Assembly: GCA_021740905.1 (NCBI GenBank)
Contig: JAIOYV010000042.1
Span: 1-58,939 of the forward strand
Source: Bacteroidales bacterium
GTDB lineage: Bacteria > Bacteroidota > Bacteroidia > Bacteroidales > M50B96
Direction: 5' to 3'
DNA: 58,939 nt
The translations under genes and the position numbers were made by a program. This document shows positions 43,073-52,610 of this stretch, one piece after another (the stretch's first letter is position 1; the number at the start of each line of letters is the position of its first letter). The notes beneath the pieces are model-generated. The model was not told where the DNA came from, did not search any database, and worked only from the letters and a program-made list of their open reading frames with translations.

Positions 43073-45475
43073 TTAAAATGTTCCTTTCACTGAAAATATA
43101 AAATTCCTTCCACTTGCAGCAACTCCCGATGAATATGGCCGATACCTTTGATCCGTAAGGTTTTCGGCACCCAGGCTAAGCATGATATGCTTGTTCAATT
43201 GGTACCTCAGTTTTAAGTTGATGGTGTGCCAGGAAGGACAATAAGGATTCCCATCCGCATCCCTGGCATAGATATAGGCTTTCTCAATTTCAGAAGGAGC
43301 CAGGTTTTTATTGGCAATTTCGCCATTGTACACAGCATAAAAATCGGCTTTGAACCTATTGCGCGTATAGGTGAGATGGCTTGAACCAAACATAGGCGCT
43401 GCATGGCGTAAGGGAGCAGTGCTTCCATCATCCAGTTCTTCTTCGCCTTTTTGGTAGCTGAAATGGGTGGTGAACCCAAAACCCATTGGCAGGATTGCCT
43501 CTACGTCAGCCTGAAATCCATACACCGATGCCTGGGCAGCATTTTGGATCGCCTGTACCTGGCTGAGTTCTCCATCATAGATGATGCTGTCGAGACCGTT
43601 TAAAGTATAGTCGCGGCGTACCATTGCCTGATCGAGTAAGATGTAAAATACCGAAAAGTCAATCTCAACTTTTTCACCAAAGGTACGGGTAATACCAAGT
43701 TCTGCATTGTAGGCATATTCCGGTTTTAAGTCTGGATTGGGGACGACCACCTGGCCATCGCCCGAGTCGAACACCTTGCCAATATCGTCGATGTTGGGGG
43801 CCCGGAAGGCGGTGGACAGGTTGAGCTTTAAAAGCCAGTTTTCCGATGCCTTATAGTTAAACCCAAGACTTCCGGTCAGTGCTCCTTTGTTGAGATCGGC
43901 AGACGTAAACGGGAAATCATAATAAGTGGCATCGAATTCTGAAGCCAGTGTAATTTGGTTATAGCGCAAGCCAGCTTGAACAGACAGCTGATCGTTGACC
44001 GTATTCCACCATGAAAGGTAAGCTGCATACGAATTCCAGGTCGAGCCATCGGGATAGCGAGAAGAGGCCGGTACCATGGAGCCGGTTGAAATATCCTCAT
44101 CCTCTCCCGTAGAGCCAACCTTGTTCAACAGGGCTTCGGCCCCATAATAGAACTTTTGCTTTTCGTTCAGAGCTTTTTCAAAATCAATATTTGCCGAAAT
44201 TACCTTCACATTCTCGTAGCGATGGTAGCGTTCCGTTTTCTGAAAGTCGCGGTCGTGTCGGCTCTCCTCGAAATATTGATGAGCCAGCCCGATGCTTAGT
44301 TTGTCGTACATTTTGGTGTCTGCGATTTGGTCAATTTTCAGGTTGTTCATAGTCCATACTTGTGGGCCGTAATACCATTCTGCCGAGCGGGGCAAGCCAT
44401 TTTTATAGCGGATTAGCCGGTCGTAGCGCGAATAGTTAGAGGTTGTGGAATAGTGGGATGCAAAGTTAATATCCCAATTTGTGTTTGGCCTGAAACGGAT
44501 TTTCTGCATGAGGTTGATTTGCGAATAGCCTGTTGGATTTTGGATTTGGGGGTCGCTGTTCATGAGTACCGAGTCTTTACCGTTGATGCGTTCCACATAT
44601 TCGGGGCGTAGGTATTCGTCAGGGCCACGACTGCCCATTTTCAGGTCGCCAAAATCAGAAAAGGTAGCGCTGGTCACAAAAGCCCATTTATTAAATCCGA
44701 GATTGAAATCAACATGACCTGTTTTTTCTTTGCTGGCTGTGGCATATCTTATTGCTGTATTCACTTTTACAAAAGCTTTGTCTCCAGTCGAGAGAGTTGG
44801 TCTATGTGTGTAGAAATTCATTACACCCCCAACCGCATCGCTTCCGTAAATAACCGAACCGGCCCCAAAAATCACTTCGGTTTTGGAAATAGAAAAAGGA
44901 TCGATGGAAATTACGTTTTGTAGGTTCCCGCTCCGGAAAATGGCATTGTTCATGCGCACCCCATCCACTGCAATCAACACACGGTTGGCCGCAAATCCAC
45001 GGATCATTGGGCTGCCACCACCATACTGGCTTTTCTGGATAAACACACCCCCGGCATTACCTACCAAATCGGCAGCCGTTTGTGGGTTTTGCAGGCTGAT
45101 TTGGTTAGCTGTAATGGTTGCAATTTTATTTGGCACCTTACTCTTGCTCTGCTCCCTTCCCGAGGCCGAAACAACCACTTCATTCAGAAGGATTGGGCTT
45201 TCGGTCATAAGTATTTTGAATTTTGCTTCTTTTAATTTAGCATAAGAAACAGTCACTTTTTGATACGAGGGATGGTGAAACTGGATGGTTTCTGCTCCCT
45301 CGAACCCTTTACTTCCTGCCTTGCCTTTGGCATTGGTAATAGCCGATGTATCCGGGCTAAAAATAAATACTTCGGGGATGGCTTGCAGGCTGACTTTGTC
45401 GATTACCTGTATATTTTGAGCCATAGCTGCCACAGATAGAAACAGGCAGGCTATGAAAATAATTCTCTTTTTCAT
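43073..45475 (-). CDS. TonB-dependent outer-membrane receptor
   Basis: An 800-residue receptor. Signal peptide (IIFIACLFLSVAAMAQ), then a carboxypeptidase-like N-terminal domain of about 75 residues as usual in Bacteroidetes, the plug domain (LNEVVVSASGREQSKSKVP, SPMIRGFAANRVLIAVDGVRMNN, VIFGAGSVIYGSDAVGGVMNF) and a 22-strand-type barrel ending in FIFSVKGTF with a terminal Phe. The plug resembles heme/hemoglobin-type receptors, though other iron or cobalamin ligands are possible. It follows a small membrane protein gene by about 96 bases. Confidence 0.92.
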   Translation of the reverse strand: MKKRIIFIACLFLSVAAMAQNIQVIDKVSLQAIPEVFIFSPDTSAITNAKGKAGSKGFEGAETIQFHHPSYQKVTVSYAKLKEAKFKILMTESPILLNEVVVSASGREQSKSKVPNKIATITANQISLQNPQTAADLVGNAGGVFIQKSQYGGGSPMIRGFAANRVLIAVDGVRMNNAIFRSGNLQNVISIDPFSISKTEVIFGAGSVIYGSDAVGGVMNFYTHRPTLSTGDKAFVKVNTAIRYATASKEKTGHVDFNLGFNKWAFVTSATFSDFGDLKMGSRGPDEYLRPEYVERINGKDSVLMNSDPQIQNPTGYSQINLMQKIRFRPNTNWDINFASHYSTTSNYSRYDRLIRYKNGLPRSAEWYYGPQVWTMNNLKIDQIADTKMYDKLSIGLAHQYFEESRHDRDFQKTERYHRYENVKVISANIDFEKALNEKQKFYYGAEALLNKVGSTGEDEDISTGSMVPASSRYPDGSTWNSYAAYLSWWNTVNDQLSVQAGLRYNQITLASEFDATYYDFPFTSADLNKGALTGSLGFNYKASENWLLKLNLSTAFRAPNIDDIGKVFDSGDGQVVVPNPDLKPEYAYNAELGITRTFGEKVEIDFSVFYILLDQAMVRRDYTLNGLDSIIYDGELSQVQAIQNAAQASVYGFQADVEAILPMGFGFTTHFSYQKGEEELDDGSTAPLRHAAPMFGSSHLTYTRNRFKADFYAVYNGEIANKNLAPSEIEKAYIYARDADGNPYCPSWHTINLKLRYQLNKHIMLSLGAENLTDQRYRPYSSGVAASGRNFIFSVKGTF

Positions 45476-45549
45476 TTTTATTGAATATTAAATTTGACTA
45501 TTCACTTTGTGATGAATCATGCGCAATTAGTAAGTTGGACGAAATTCAT

Positions 45550-45557
45550 CAAAAGTA
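45550..45557 (-). promoter_or_regulatory. -7 box TACTTTTG before the TonB receptor
   Basis: TAnnTTTG match on the minus strand, 75 bases before the receptor ATG. It lies just past the stop of the small membrane protein gene, so the receptor may also have its own promoter. Confidence 0.4.
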
Positions 45558-45571
45558 AAAACTAAAAAAAA

Positions 45572-46138
45572 TTACGATCGAAAAGAGAATTTCTTTGGAG
45601 GCGGTGTATCGAGATAGAGAAATGGAGAAATGTATTTATTTTCGGGTTGAATGAAATTACGATTGAAGGTGTTTTCTGAGATATTAAATTCCAATTTTTC
45701 CGGATAAAAAAAGTCCTTGATTGAAAAACCCATTAGCCTTTTTGCATTTTTCTGGTTTTTAGGATTATCAGCCACATGGCTTTCGATAAAAGAATCAAGG
45801 TTCTCGAATAGCTTGCTTTCTTTTGCATCGTGGAGGCAGTAAAATAGGACCCCGTCGGATTTGGAAACAGATTTTACCACATCATACATTTGATCCATAA
45901 AACGAAATTCTTTGCCTTCCTTGGTCCAATGAATAGAGGTAATTTTGGCCATAGAAACAAAAATTTGAACAAGCTCACTTTCGGGTATACTTTCCTTTAA
46001 GATTCTTTTTACCTCGGCCCGTGCATTATTTTTCATGATCACAAAGCTGCTATAAAAGCCAACGGTGTTGAAAAGTAAGGCGATCAGTAAAATTCCTGAA
46101 ACAATTTTCCTCGCGATATGTATTGGCTTGTCTATCAA
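45572..46138 (-). CDS. Membrane-anchored protein upstream of TonB receptor
   Basis: A 188-residue protein with one N-terminal membrane helix (SGILLIALLFNTVGFYSSFVI) and a soluble domain containing HWTKEGKEFRFMDQMYDVV. Start is TTG at 46138; the next Met would cut the helix, and a stop lies three codons upstream of the TTG. No known family recognised, but similar proteins accompany TonB receptors in Bacteroidetes. It ends in a charged, aromatic tail (PPKKFSFRS). Likely co-transcribed with the receptor. Confidence 0.72.
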   Translation of the reverse strand: MIDKPIHIARKIVSGILLIALLFNTVGFYSSFVIMKNNARAEVKRILKESIPESELVQIFVSMAKITSIHWTKEGKEFRFMDQMYDVVKSVSKSDGVLFYCLHDAKESKLFENLDSFIESHVADNPKNQKNAKRLMGFSIKDFFYPEKLEFNISENTFNRNFIQPENKYISPFLYLDTPPPKKFSFRS

Positions 46139-46155
46139 GATAAATTAATATTGTA

Positions 46156-46515
46156 CTACTTCCCCAGCTTTTGCAGCGCCTCCTCAAAACTCGATAAAAA
46201 GAGGATACTACCTGTTTTGTTGCTTTCGAAAATAAAATCGTTCAGGCTTTTGCTGTTCGATTTTGTGAAATTGCCAATAATGGCCATTTTCATCCGGTAG
46301 TTCGAAAACTTTTGCAAGATATCCCCCGCAATAGTGGTTTTCAGATCGAAGAAACCAGGTACTAAATGTTCTTTTCGGATAATGATTTTGTGCACCCCAA
46401 GATAGCTTGCAGCACCTAACAGATCAATGGCATCCTCCACATCGTTGATCTCAACTTTTTTTGAAATCAATTCTGCAATTTCTATGGTTCCTTCGTTGTG
46501 TATTTTGAGGTTCAT
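46156..46515 (-). CDS. DUF4180 protein
   Basis: A 119-residue protein matching DUF4180: AIDLLGAASYLGVHKIIIRKEHL, then FDLKTTIAGDILQKFSNYRMKMAIIG and SKSLNDFIFESNK. The fold appears to be STAS-like alpha/beta. Function unknown. It is divergent to the M2-family gene; their -7 boxes (46538-46545 and 46581-46588) lie within 50 bases of each other. Confidence 0.88.
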   Translation of the reverse strand: MNLKIHNEGTIEIAELISKKVEINDVEDAIDLLGAASYLGVHKIIIRKEHLVPGFFDLKTTIAGDILQKFSNYRMKMAIIGNFTKSNSKSLNDFIFESNKTGSILFLSSFEEALQKLGK

Positions 46516-46580
46516 TTTTTCTTCTCTATTTTGACTTCAAAAGTAAAATTTTTAAATTGGTTTTGTACGCGGCTTTTTCG

Positions 46581-46588
46581 TACATTTG
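46581..46588 (+). promoter_or_regulatory. -7 box TACATTTG of the M2-family gene
   Basis: TAnnTTTG match with TTG at 46557-46559 as -33 element (spacing 21). Lies 26 bases before the ATG at 46614, so the longer frame from 46557 cannot be translated from this transcript. Confidence 0.55.
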
Positions 46589-46613
46589 GAAGATAACCCA
46601 AAACCAGATTCGT

Positions 46614-48305
46614 ATGAAAAGCAAGAATGAAAAATTCAGCCGCCTTTTTGTCCTCCTTTTTCCAATGTTTATCCTTAGTGCCTGCACGTTGACCCTTCAT
46701 GAAGCGGATTTTGAAAAGTTCCTCGAAGGTTTCAATCAAAAGTTCATTCCACTGAATGATCAAATCCAGTTGGCCGAGTTTAATGCAGCTTTAACGGGTA
46801 GCGAGGAAGATTATCAGAAGGCAACAGAACTAAACATTGAGTTGACCAGGTTATTTTCAAATAAGCGCGATTTTAAGAAACTCCAGAAATTTCGCGAGCA
46901 AATGGTAGTAAACGATCCCCTGCTAAAAAGGGAATTGGTTGCTCTTTATAACCAGTATCTTTTTCACCAGGCCGACCCCACAATGATGGCCGAAATGGTG
47001 ACTGCATCGAAAAAGATAACCCAGAAATTCTCAGTCTTCCGTACTCAATTGAACAACAAATCGTACAGCGACAACCAGGTTGAAGAGTTGCTGAAGAATA
47101 CCCTCTCGTCGGAGAAACTCGAACATATATGGAAGGCCAGCAAACAGGTTGGGCCTGCCATTGCAGAGGATATGATTGCCCTTGTGAAAATGAGGAACAA
47201 GGCAGCCCAGTCGCTTGATTTTGAAAACTATTTTGAAATGCGCCTGCATCTAAGCGGACAGGATGTATCGAAGTTGGAAAATATTTACGAGGAATTCAAC
47301 CTCCTTACCGAAGGAATTTTCGATGATCTGAAAGAGGAAATGGATGAGCGACTATCGGTAATTTATAGTGTGCCAAAAGAGCAGTTGATGCCTTGGCATT
47401 ATCAAGACAGGTTTTTTCAGAATGCCCCCAATATTTATAATGTCGATATAGATACTTTCTACCGGGGGAAAGATCTGGTAGCCATTGCAGAAAATTATTT
47501 TGCGGGTATAGGCCTCGATATGTCGGATATTATTGCCCATAGCGATTTGACGGATAAACCGGGCAAAACTCAAACAGGCTTTAGCACCAATATCGATAGG
47601 GAAGGCGATGTACGTATCTTGGCAAACATTGGCGACGACGAGTACTCCATGAACACCCTTTTGTACGAATCGGCTTTCGCCCTCAACCTGAAATACATTG
47701 ATGGGTCGCTGCCCTATTTGTTGCGCGAGCCATCCCATTTTTTTACAGCCGATGCGGTTGGGACCTTGTTTAGCCAGTTTTCGTCGAACCCCGATTGGTT
47801 GAAAGAAATGGTTGGGGTAAGCGATGTTGAGAAAGATAAAATAGCAATGGAAAGCAAAAAATACCTGCTGTTGTCGAAAGTAGTATTTAGTCGCTGGGCA
47901 CAGGTAATGTACCACTTCGAGAAGTCGATGTACAAAAACCCCGATCAGGATTTGAATAAGCTTTGGTGGACCCTGGTCGAAAAATATCAAAAGCTGAACA
48001 AACCAAAAAACTGGGACAACCCCGACTGGGCAACAAAAAATCACATTATAACCATGCCCTGTTCGTATCATAATTATATTTTAGGCGAATTGTTTGCCGC
48101 CCAATTACACAGCTACATCAAAAATAATATTGCCAAAAGCGACGATTGTGCGGTGCGGTGCATAAATAATCCTGAGATTGGGAAATACCTGATTGAAAAA
48201 GTATTTAAGCCGGGCAAATCGATGAATTGGGAAGAGCTAATTATAAATGCCACTGGTGAAGATTTAAACCCTGACTATTTCAAGAATACTTGTTTGAATT
48301 TGTAG
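46614..48305 (+). CDS. M2-family (ACE-like) peptidase homologue without zinc site
   Basis: 563 residues from the ATG at 46614, with lipobox FILSAC (Cys24). The sequence follows the peptidase family M2 (angiotensin-converting-enzyme-like) over its whole length, including DMIALVKMRNKAAQSLDF and the C-terminal YILGELFAAQLHSYI helix. But where the family has the zinc motif HEMGH, this protein reads YESAF (residues 351-355), so both histidine ligands are gone; the glutamate helix position reads ADAVG instead of HEAIG. It cannot bind zinc in the usual way. Inferred to be a catalytically dead lipoprotein, perhaps a peptide binder. Confidence 0.85.
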   Translation: MKSKNEKFSRLFVLLFPMFILSACTLTLHEADFEKFLEGFNQKFIPLNDQIQLAEFNAALTGSEEDYQKATELNIELTRLFSNKRDFKKLQKFREQMVVNDPLLKRELVALYNQYLFHQADPTMMAEMVTASKKITQKFSVFRTQLNNKSYSDNQVEELLKNTLSSEKLEHIWKASKQVGPAIAEDMIALVKMRNKAAQSLDFENYFEMRLHLSGQDVSKLENIYEEFNLLTEGIFDDLKEEMDERLSVIYSVPKEQLMPWHYQDRFFQNAPNIYNVDIDTFYRGKDLVAIAENYFAGIGLDMSDIIAHSDLTDKPGKTQTGFSTNIDREGDVRILANIGDDEYSMNTLLYESAFALNLKYIDGSLPYLLREPSHFFTADAVGTLFSQFSSNPDWLKEMVGVSDVEKDKIAMESKKYLLLSKVVFSRWAQVMYHFEKSMYKNPDQDLNKLWWTLVEKYQKLNKPKNWDNPDWATKNHIITMPCSYHNYILGELFAAQLHSYIKNNIAKSDDCAVRCINNPEIGKYLIEKVFKPGKSMNWEELIINATGEDLNPDYFKNTCLNL

Positions 48306-48405
48306 GGGTGTATTTTTGAACATGTGACAAAAAAATACGTAGTGAGGAATCTCTTTATATATCTTGCCCCCATTTTCAGCCCCCTTACAAAACACTGATC
48401 ATGCT

Positions 48406-48491
48406 ACTTCAAAAGTTTGTGACTGTCAATAAGCTCCATGATCTAGTCCAATAGCGATAAAGTTGGCATTTGGCAATTGAACTTTTGAAGT
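48406..48491. repeat. 86-bp element with 12-bp inverted ends
   Basis: ACTTCAAAAGTT (48406-48417) is matched by AACTTTTGAAGT (48480-48491), enclosing 62 bases of non-coding sequence. The gap 48306-48537 shows no other feature besides a CAACTACTCAACCATTCAACTA low-complexity run at its end. Confidence 0.65.
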
Positions 48492-48537
48492 GGCTTGTAC
48501 AACTTTAACCACCACACTCAACTACTCAACCATTCAA

Positions 48538-48906
48538 CTACTTCCTACTTGCCGCTAATTCAAAAACAAAAAAGATAAAATAGAGGATGATGAAGCCAAT
48601 CAGAAAGTTGCGGGCATCTTCGCGGTAGAGAAAAATATAAATGATCATAAAGATAAGGTACAGAAATATCTTAGCTCCGTTTATGGCCATCAGGTGACGG
48701 GGAAAACTGGTCGGTTTTCCTTCGGCAGACTTCGCCCTAAAATAATGGGCACCCACATTCACCAGAAAGAAAAACAGAAGCAACCAGGGAAAAACAGGAA
48801 GGTAATAAGCTTCAAATAAAGAAGTGGAAAGGTATGCACCTACTCCAAAAATCCCTATGGTTAGGAGTAGTATGGCAATAAACAGTTTGGTAAAATTCTT
48901 GGGCAT
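48538..48906 (-). CDS. AtpI-like membrane protein (hypothetical F-ATPase accessory)
   Basis: A 122-residue protein with four membrane helices (ILLLTIGIFGVGAYL, WLLLFFFLVNVGAHYF, IFLYLIFMIIYIFLY, FLIGFIILYFIFFVFELA). In Bacteroidetes a protein of this type sits between atpZ and atpB in the ATP synthase operon. Here it follows atpZ by 12 bases, as expected, but atpB is missing downstream; the next gene is the convergent M2 homologue. Confidence 0.7.
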   Translation of the reverse strand: MPKNFTKLFIAILLLTIGIFGVGAYLSTSLFEAYYLPVFPWLLLFFFLVNVGAHYFRAKSAEGKPTSFPRHLMAINGAKIFLYLIFMIIYIFLYREDARNFLIGFIILYFIFFVFELAASRK

Positions 48907-48918
48907 GTCAATCAGTTT

Positions 48919-49137
48919 TTACTTCATTTTAAGAAAATCTTTCACAGCATAATAAATGGCAAGAACAACAGCCAGAAGCGAAAATACGACAGTAAACAAT
49001 GGAAAGTTCCAGCCAATGTAATCGTCCAGCTTTACACCGCCAAACACACCCACAAGGATAATTACCAACATTTGGATTCCCAGGCTGGAATACTTGGCGT
49101 AATTACTTAACTGCTTTTTCGGTTTTTCCTCCTTCAT
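48919..49137 (-). CDS. AtpZ/AtpI-family protein
   Basis: A 72-residue protein with two membrane helices (LGIQMLVIILVGVFGGVKL, LFTVVFSLLAVVLAIYYAV) and the family G-x-x-L-D turn between them. AtpZ-type proteins assist F-ATPase assembly or magnesium handling. The start overlaps the end of the bactofilin gene by 35 bases, so translation is coupled. This order (bactofilin, atpZ, hypothetical) is the usual head of the Bacteroidetes atp operon. Confidence 0.85.
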   Translation of the reverse strand: MKEEKPKKQLSNYAKYSSLGIQMLVIILVGVFGGVKLDDYIGWNFPLFTVVFSLLAVVLAIYYAVKDFLKMK

Positions 49138-49513
49138 GTGCTTTTTTGCCCCCGCTCATACTACATGTGGCATTGAATATGGCCCCCGCTTCAATAGACA
49201 GTTTGTTGGTCGTTACCTCGCCCGTAATATGTGCCGTTGCTTTTAACATGAGCAAGTTCTCAACCATTATCTTACCTTCGATATTTCCTTCGATGTCACA
49301 GTTTGCACAGTTAATTTGGCCCTTTATAACACCATCTTTGCCAACAGCCAGTTTGCCGGAAGTAATTAGATTACCATTAAGCGTTCCCTCGATCCGAATA
49401 TTTTCATTCGATTCGATATCACCGGTAATTTTGGTTCCAGACATTATTTGGTTCAATACAGTAGGATCGGTAGTAAGTGTTTTAGCCATATTCAATTTAT
49501 CTTTTTTAAACAT
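49103..49513 (-). CDS. Bactofilin
   Basis: 136 residues from the ATG at 49513 (a TTG lies one codon earlier). The core (residues about 25-110) is the right-handed beta-helix of DUF583/bactofilin: IMSGTKITGDIESNENIRIEG, then GKLAVGKDGVIKGQINCANC, and IMVENLLMLKATAHITGEVT. Bactofilins polymerise into membrane-associated filaments used in shape or polarity. A TATATTTGC -7 box with TTG at -33 (49530-49559) stands 17 bases upstream. Confidence 0.92.
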   Translation of the reverse strand: MFKKDKLNMAKTLTTDPTVLNQIMSGTKITGDIESNENIRIEGTLNGNLITSGKLAVGKDGVIKGQINCANCDIEGNIEGKIMVENLLMLKATAHITGEVTTNKLSIEAGAIFNATCSMSGGKKAHEGGKTEKAVK

Positions 49514-49529
49514 CAAGCTTGATTTATTT

Positions 49530-49559
49530 GCAAATATAGAGTTTTTGTTTGCTACACAA
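49530..49559 (-). promoter_or_regulatory. Promoter of the bactofilin-atpZ operon
   Basis: Minus-strand -7 box TATATTTGC at 49530-49538 and -33 TTG at 49557-49559, spacing 18 bases, the best complete Bacteroidetes promoter match outside the rrn pair. It overlaps the leuS stop. Confidence 0.6.
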
Positions 49560-52335
49560 CAATATTAATTATCCGCCCAGGCACCACGATTACCTTTTTA
49601 GGAGCTTTCCCTTCGAGCCACTTTTGAGCCACATCGGCTTTCACTACTTCTTTTTCAATATCGGCTTTTTGCATATCCAGAGGGAATTCAATTTTGAAAC
49701 GCATTTTTCCGTTGAACGAAACGGGGTATTCAAAACTATCTTCCACCAAATAGTCAGGATTAAAAATCGGGAACGTTGCTTTTGTAATGCTCTCGGCATG
49801 TCCGCACAGATGCCATAATTCTTCGGTGATGTGAGGAGCAAAGGGACTTAGAACAATCAACAAAGGCTCCAGGATTTCACGCTTGTGGCATTTCTGTTCG
49901 GTGAGTTCATTCACACAAATCATAAAGGCACTTACCGAAGTGTTGAACGAAAAACGCTCGATATCATCCCCAATTTTTTTAATGGTTTTGTGAAGGGTTT
50001 TATACTCCTCTTTGGTGGGTTTTTCATTCGATAATTCAAACTCACCGTTTTGGTTGAAATAGAGTTTCCACAGCTTTTTCAGGAATTTGTGAACCCCGTC
50101 GATCCCATTGGTGTCCCAGGGTTTTGATTGTTCGAGCGGGCCAAGGAACATTTCGTACAAGCGCAAAGTGTCGGCACCGTATTGTTCAATAATATCATCG
50201 GGGTTTACCACATTGTACATCGACTTCGACATTTTTTCAACGGCCCAGCCACACACATATTTTCCTTCTTCCAAAATGAATTCTGCATTTTTATATTCGG
50301 GATTCCAATCCCTAAAGGCATCCAAATCGAGCACATCGTGTTTTACGATGTTCACATCCACATGGATTTCGACGACCTCAAAATCGTTGCGAAGATTAAA
50401 CGAAACAAATTTATTCTCCCCTTTTATCCTGTATACAAAATTGGACCGCCCCTGGATCATCCCCTGGTTGACGAGTTTTTTGTAAGGTTCGTCTTTGCAA
50501 ACCAAACCCATGTCAAATAAAAATTTATTCCAGAAACGCGAATAGACCAGGTGGCCGGTGGCATGTTCGGTGCCTCCGATGTACAAATCCACATCCTGCC
50601 AATAGTTGTTGGCTTCTTTCGAAACCAATCCGTTTGAATTATGGGGATCCATGTATCGAAGGTAATAAGCCGACGATCCTGCAAAACCGGGCATGGTGCT
50701 CAATTCAATCGGATAGCCCTCTTTGGTTGTCCAGTTTTCGGCACGGCCCAAGGGTGGCTGACCATCTTCGGTAGGAAGGTATTTGTCGACTTCGGGCAAT
50801 TCCAGGGGCAGCTCGCTTTCGTCCATCACGTAAGGGACATCATCTTTGAAGTAAACAGGAAAGGGTTCGCCCCAATAACGCTGACGGCTGAAAATGGCAT
50901 CGCGCAAACGGTAGTTGATCTTCCGTGTACCAATGTTCCGTTTTTCAATTTCATCCACCGTTTTACGGATGGCTTCCTGTGCATCCAAGCCATTGATAAA
51001 ACCGGAATTTATCATTGTGCCTTCTTTCGAATCGTACGAATCGTCCCATGTCAAAGGGTCGCTTGGCTCGTCCCCAGCTTTTACTACCACCTGAATGATG
51101 GGCAGGTTGAAGTGACGGGCGAAAGCAAAGTCGCGGCTATCGTGCCCCGGAACAGCCATGATGGCCCCGGTGCCATATCCGGCCAGTACATAATCGCTCA
51201 CCCAAACCGGAATATCCTCCCCAGTAAAAGGGTTGGTCACATAAGCCCCGGTAAACACCCCTGATACTTTTTTCACATCGGCCATGCGCTCACGCTCGGT
51301 GCGTTTTTTCGTTTCATCGATATATTCCTGCACTGCATCTTTTTGATCAACAGTGGTAATCAGATCAACAAAATCGCTTTCGGGGGCAAGCACCATAAAG
51401 GTAACCCCAAAAATAGTATCGGGTCGGGTGGTGAAAACCCGCATCATTTTGTCATGTCCTTTTATTTTAAAATCGACTTCGCCACCTTCCGAGCGGCCAA
51501 TCCAGTTCATTTGGATTTCTTTCAGCGAATCACTCCAGTTCAACTTGTCTAAACCATCCAACAATCGTTGGGAGTATGCCGACACGCGCAACAACCATTG
51601 CTTCATGGTTTTTTGCTCTACGGGATGTCCTCCCCTGACAGAGAAGCCTTCCTTCACTTCATCGTTGGCCAAAACTGTCCCCAGGGCGGGGCACCAGTTT
51701 ACCATGGTGTCGGCAAGGTAAGCCAAGCGATAGTTAAGCAAGATTTCCTGTTGCTCTTTCTCGTTCATCATGCTCCATTGTTTGGCAGAAAAAACGGGGG
51801 TCTCAGAACAGGCAGCATTAATTTTGGAATTCCCTTTGGTTTCAAACTCTGAGATCAACTTGTCGATAGGCTCGGCTTTTTGTGTATCGTTGTTGTACCA
51901 ATGCTTGAACATTTGGATAAAGACCCATTGGGTCCAACGATAATAATGAGGGTCGGAGGTGCGTACTTCGCGGTTCCAATCGTAGGAAAAACCGATTTTG
52001 TCCAACTGTCCCCGGTATCGCTTTATGTTTACTTCGGTGGTGACGGCCGGGTGCTGTCCAGTTTGGATGGCGTATTGTTCGGCAGGCAAACCGTAAGCAT
52101 CGTAACCCATGGGGTGCAATACGTTGAAACCGTTCAGGGTTTTATACCGGCTGTATATGTCCGAGGCAATATACCCGAGCGGGTGACCCACATGCAGGCC
52201 GGCCCCCGATGGGTAAGGAAACATGTCGAGCACATAATATTTTGGTTTGGACGGGTCAATATCTACCTTATAAGTAAGATTCTCCTTCCAGTATTGTTGC
52301 CACTTTTGTTCTATCTCGTTGAAATTGTAATCCAT
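49552..52335 (-). CDS. leuS: Leucyl-tRNA synthetase
   Basis: 927 residues from the ATG at 52335 (frame opens three codons earlier). Class I synthetase charging leucine tRNA. HIGH-type motif HVGH at residues 48-51 ([13 protein letters not shown]), the CP1 editing domain with the threonine-rich [19 protein letters not shown] region, and KMSKS ([17 protein letters not shown]) near residue 705. Length and the extra loop after [12 protein letters not shown] are as in other Bacteroidetes. Single-gene unit. Confidence 0.97.
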   Translation of the reverse strand: MDYNFNEIEQKWQQYWKENLTYKVDIDPSKPKYYVLDMFPYPSGAGLHVGHPLGYIASDIYSRYKTLNGFNVLHPMGYDAYGLPAEQYAIQTGQHPAVTTEVNIKRYRGQLDKIGFSYDWNREVRTSDPHYYRWTQWVFIQMFKHWYNNDTQKAEPIDKLISEFETKGNSKINAACSETPVFSAKQWSMMNEKEQQEILLNYRLAYLADTMVNWCPALGTVLANDEVKEGFSVRGGHPVEQKTMKQWLLRVSAYSQRLLDGLDKLNWSDSLKEIQMNWIGRSEGGEVDFKIKGHDKMMRVFTTRPDTIFGVTFMVLAPESDFVDLITTVDQKDAVQEYIDETKKRTERERMADVKKVSGVFTGAYVTNPFTGEDIPVWVSDYVLAGYGTGAIMAVPGHDSRDFAFARHFNLPIIQVVVKAGDEPSDPLTWDDSYDSKEGTMINSGFINGLDAQEAIRKTVDEIEKRNIGTRKINYRLRDAIFSRQRYWGEPFPVYFKDDVPYVMDESELPLELPEVDKYLPTEDGQPPLGRAENWTTKEGYPIELSTMPGFAGSSAYYLRYMDPHNSNGLVSKEANNYWQDVDLYIGGTEHATGHLVYSRFWNKFLFDMGLVCKDEPYKKLVNQGMIQGRSNFVYRIKGENKFVSFNLRNDFEVVEIHVDVNIVKHDVLDLDAFRDWNPEYKNAEFILEEGKYVCGWAVEKMSKSMYNVVNPDDIIEQYGADTLRLYEMFLGPLEQSKPWDTNGIDGVHKFLKKLWKLYFNQNGEFELSNEKPTKEEYKTLHKTIKKIGDDIERFSFNTSVSAFMICVNELTEQKCHKREILEPLLIVLSPFAPHITEELWHLCGHAESITKATFPIFNPDYLVEDSFEYPVSFNGKMRFKIEFPLDMQKADIEKEVVKADVAQKWLEGKAPKKVIVVPGRIINIVV

Positions 52336-52406
52336 TTTCAGCAAATAATTTGAATAAAAATTAAAGTCCGCGAAAATATAAAATCTTTGGCAGAAGAAGT
52401 GGGGGG

Positions 52407-52577
52407 TTCAAAGTTGAAAAGTTCTGTCTTACTACGCCAAGGCTTCGTAGGGTAAAAGTTGAAAGTTTAAAAAGTTCTCTGATAGGTAGGTGGTCGATAA
52501 TATTTGAATGTTGGAGATGCCTAAGTGCCTCAGTGGTTTATTTTTTTTGCCACTAAGACACGAAGGCCACTAAGTAT
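52407..52577. repeat. Intergenic repeats upstream of leuS
   Basis: 52407-52478 has AAAGTTGAAAAGTTC low-complexity units. 52520-52577 is an imperfect palindrome pairing CCTaaGTGcCTcAGTGG with CCACTaAGaCACgaAGG, followed by a partial direct copy (CCACTAAGTATCACTAAGG). The second is a word known to recur between genes in many Bacteroidetes. No gene lies between 52336 and 52610. Confidence 0.7.
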
Positions 52578-52610
52578 CACTAAGGTTTGTAAATGTTCTT
52601 AATTTTCAAC

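Noticed and set aside
47352-48071. 239-codon antisense frame in the M2 homologue
   Set aside because: Shadow of the coding strand; no protein family features.
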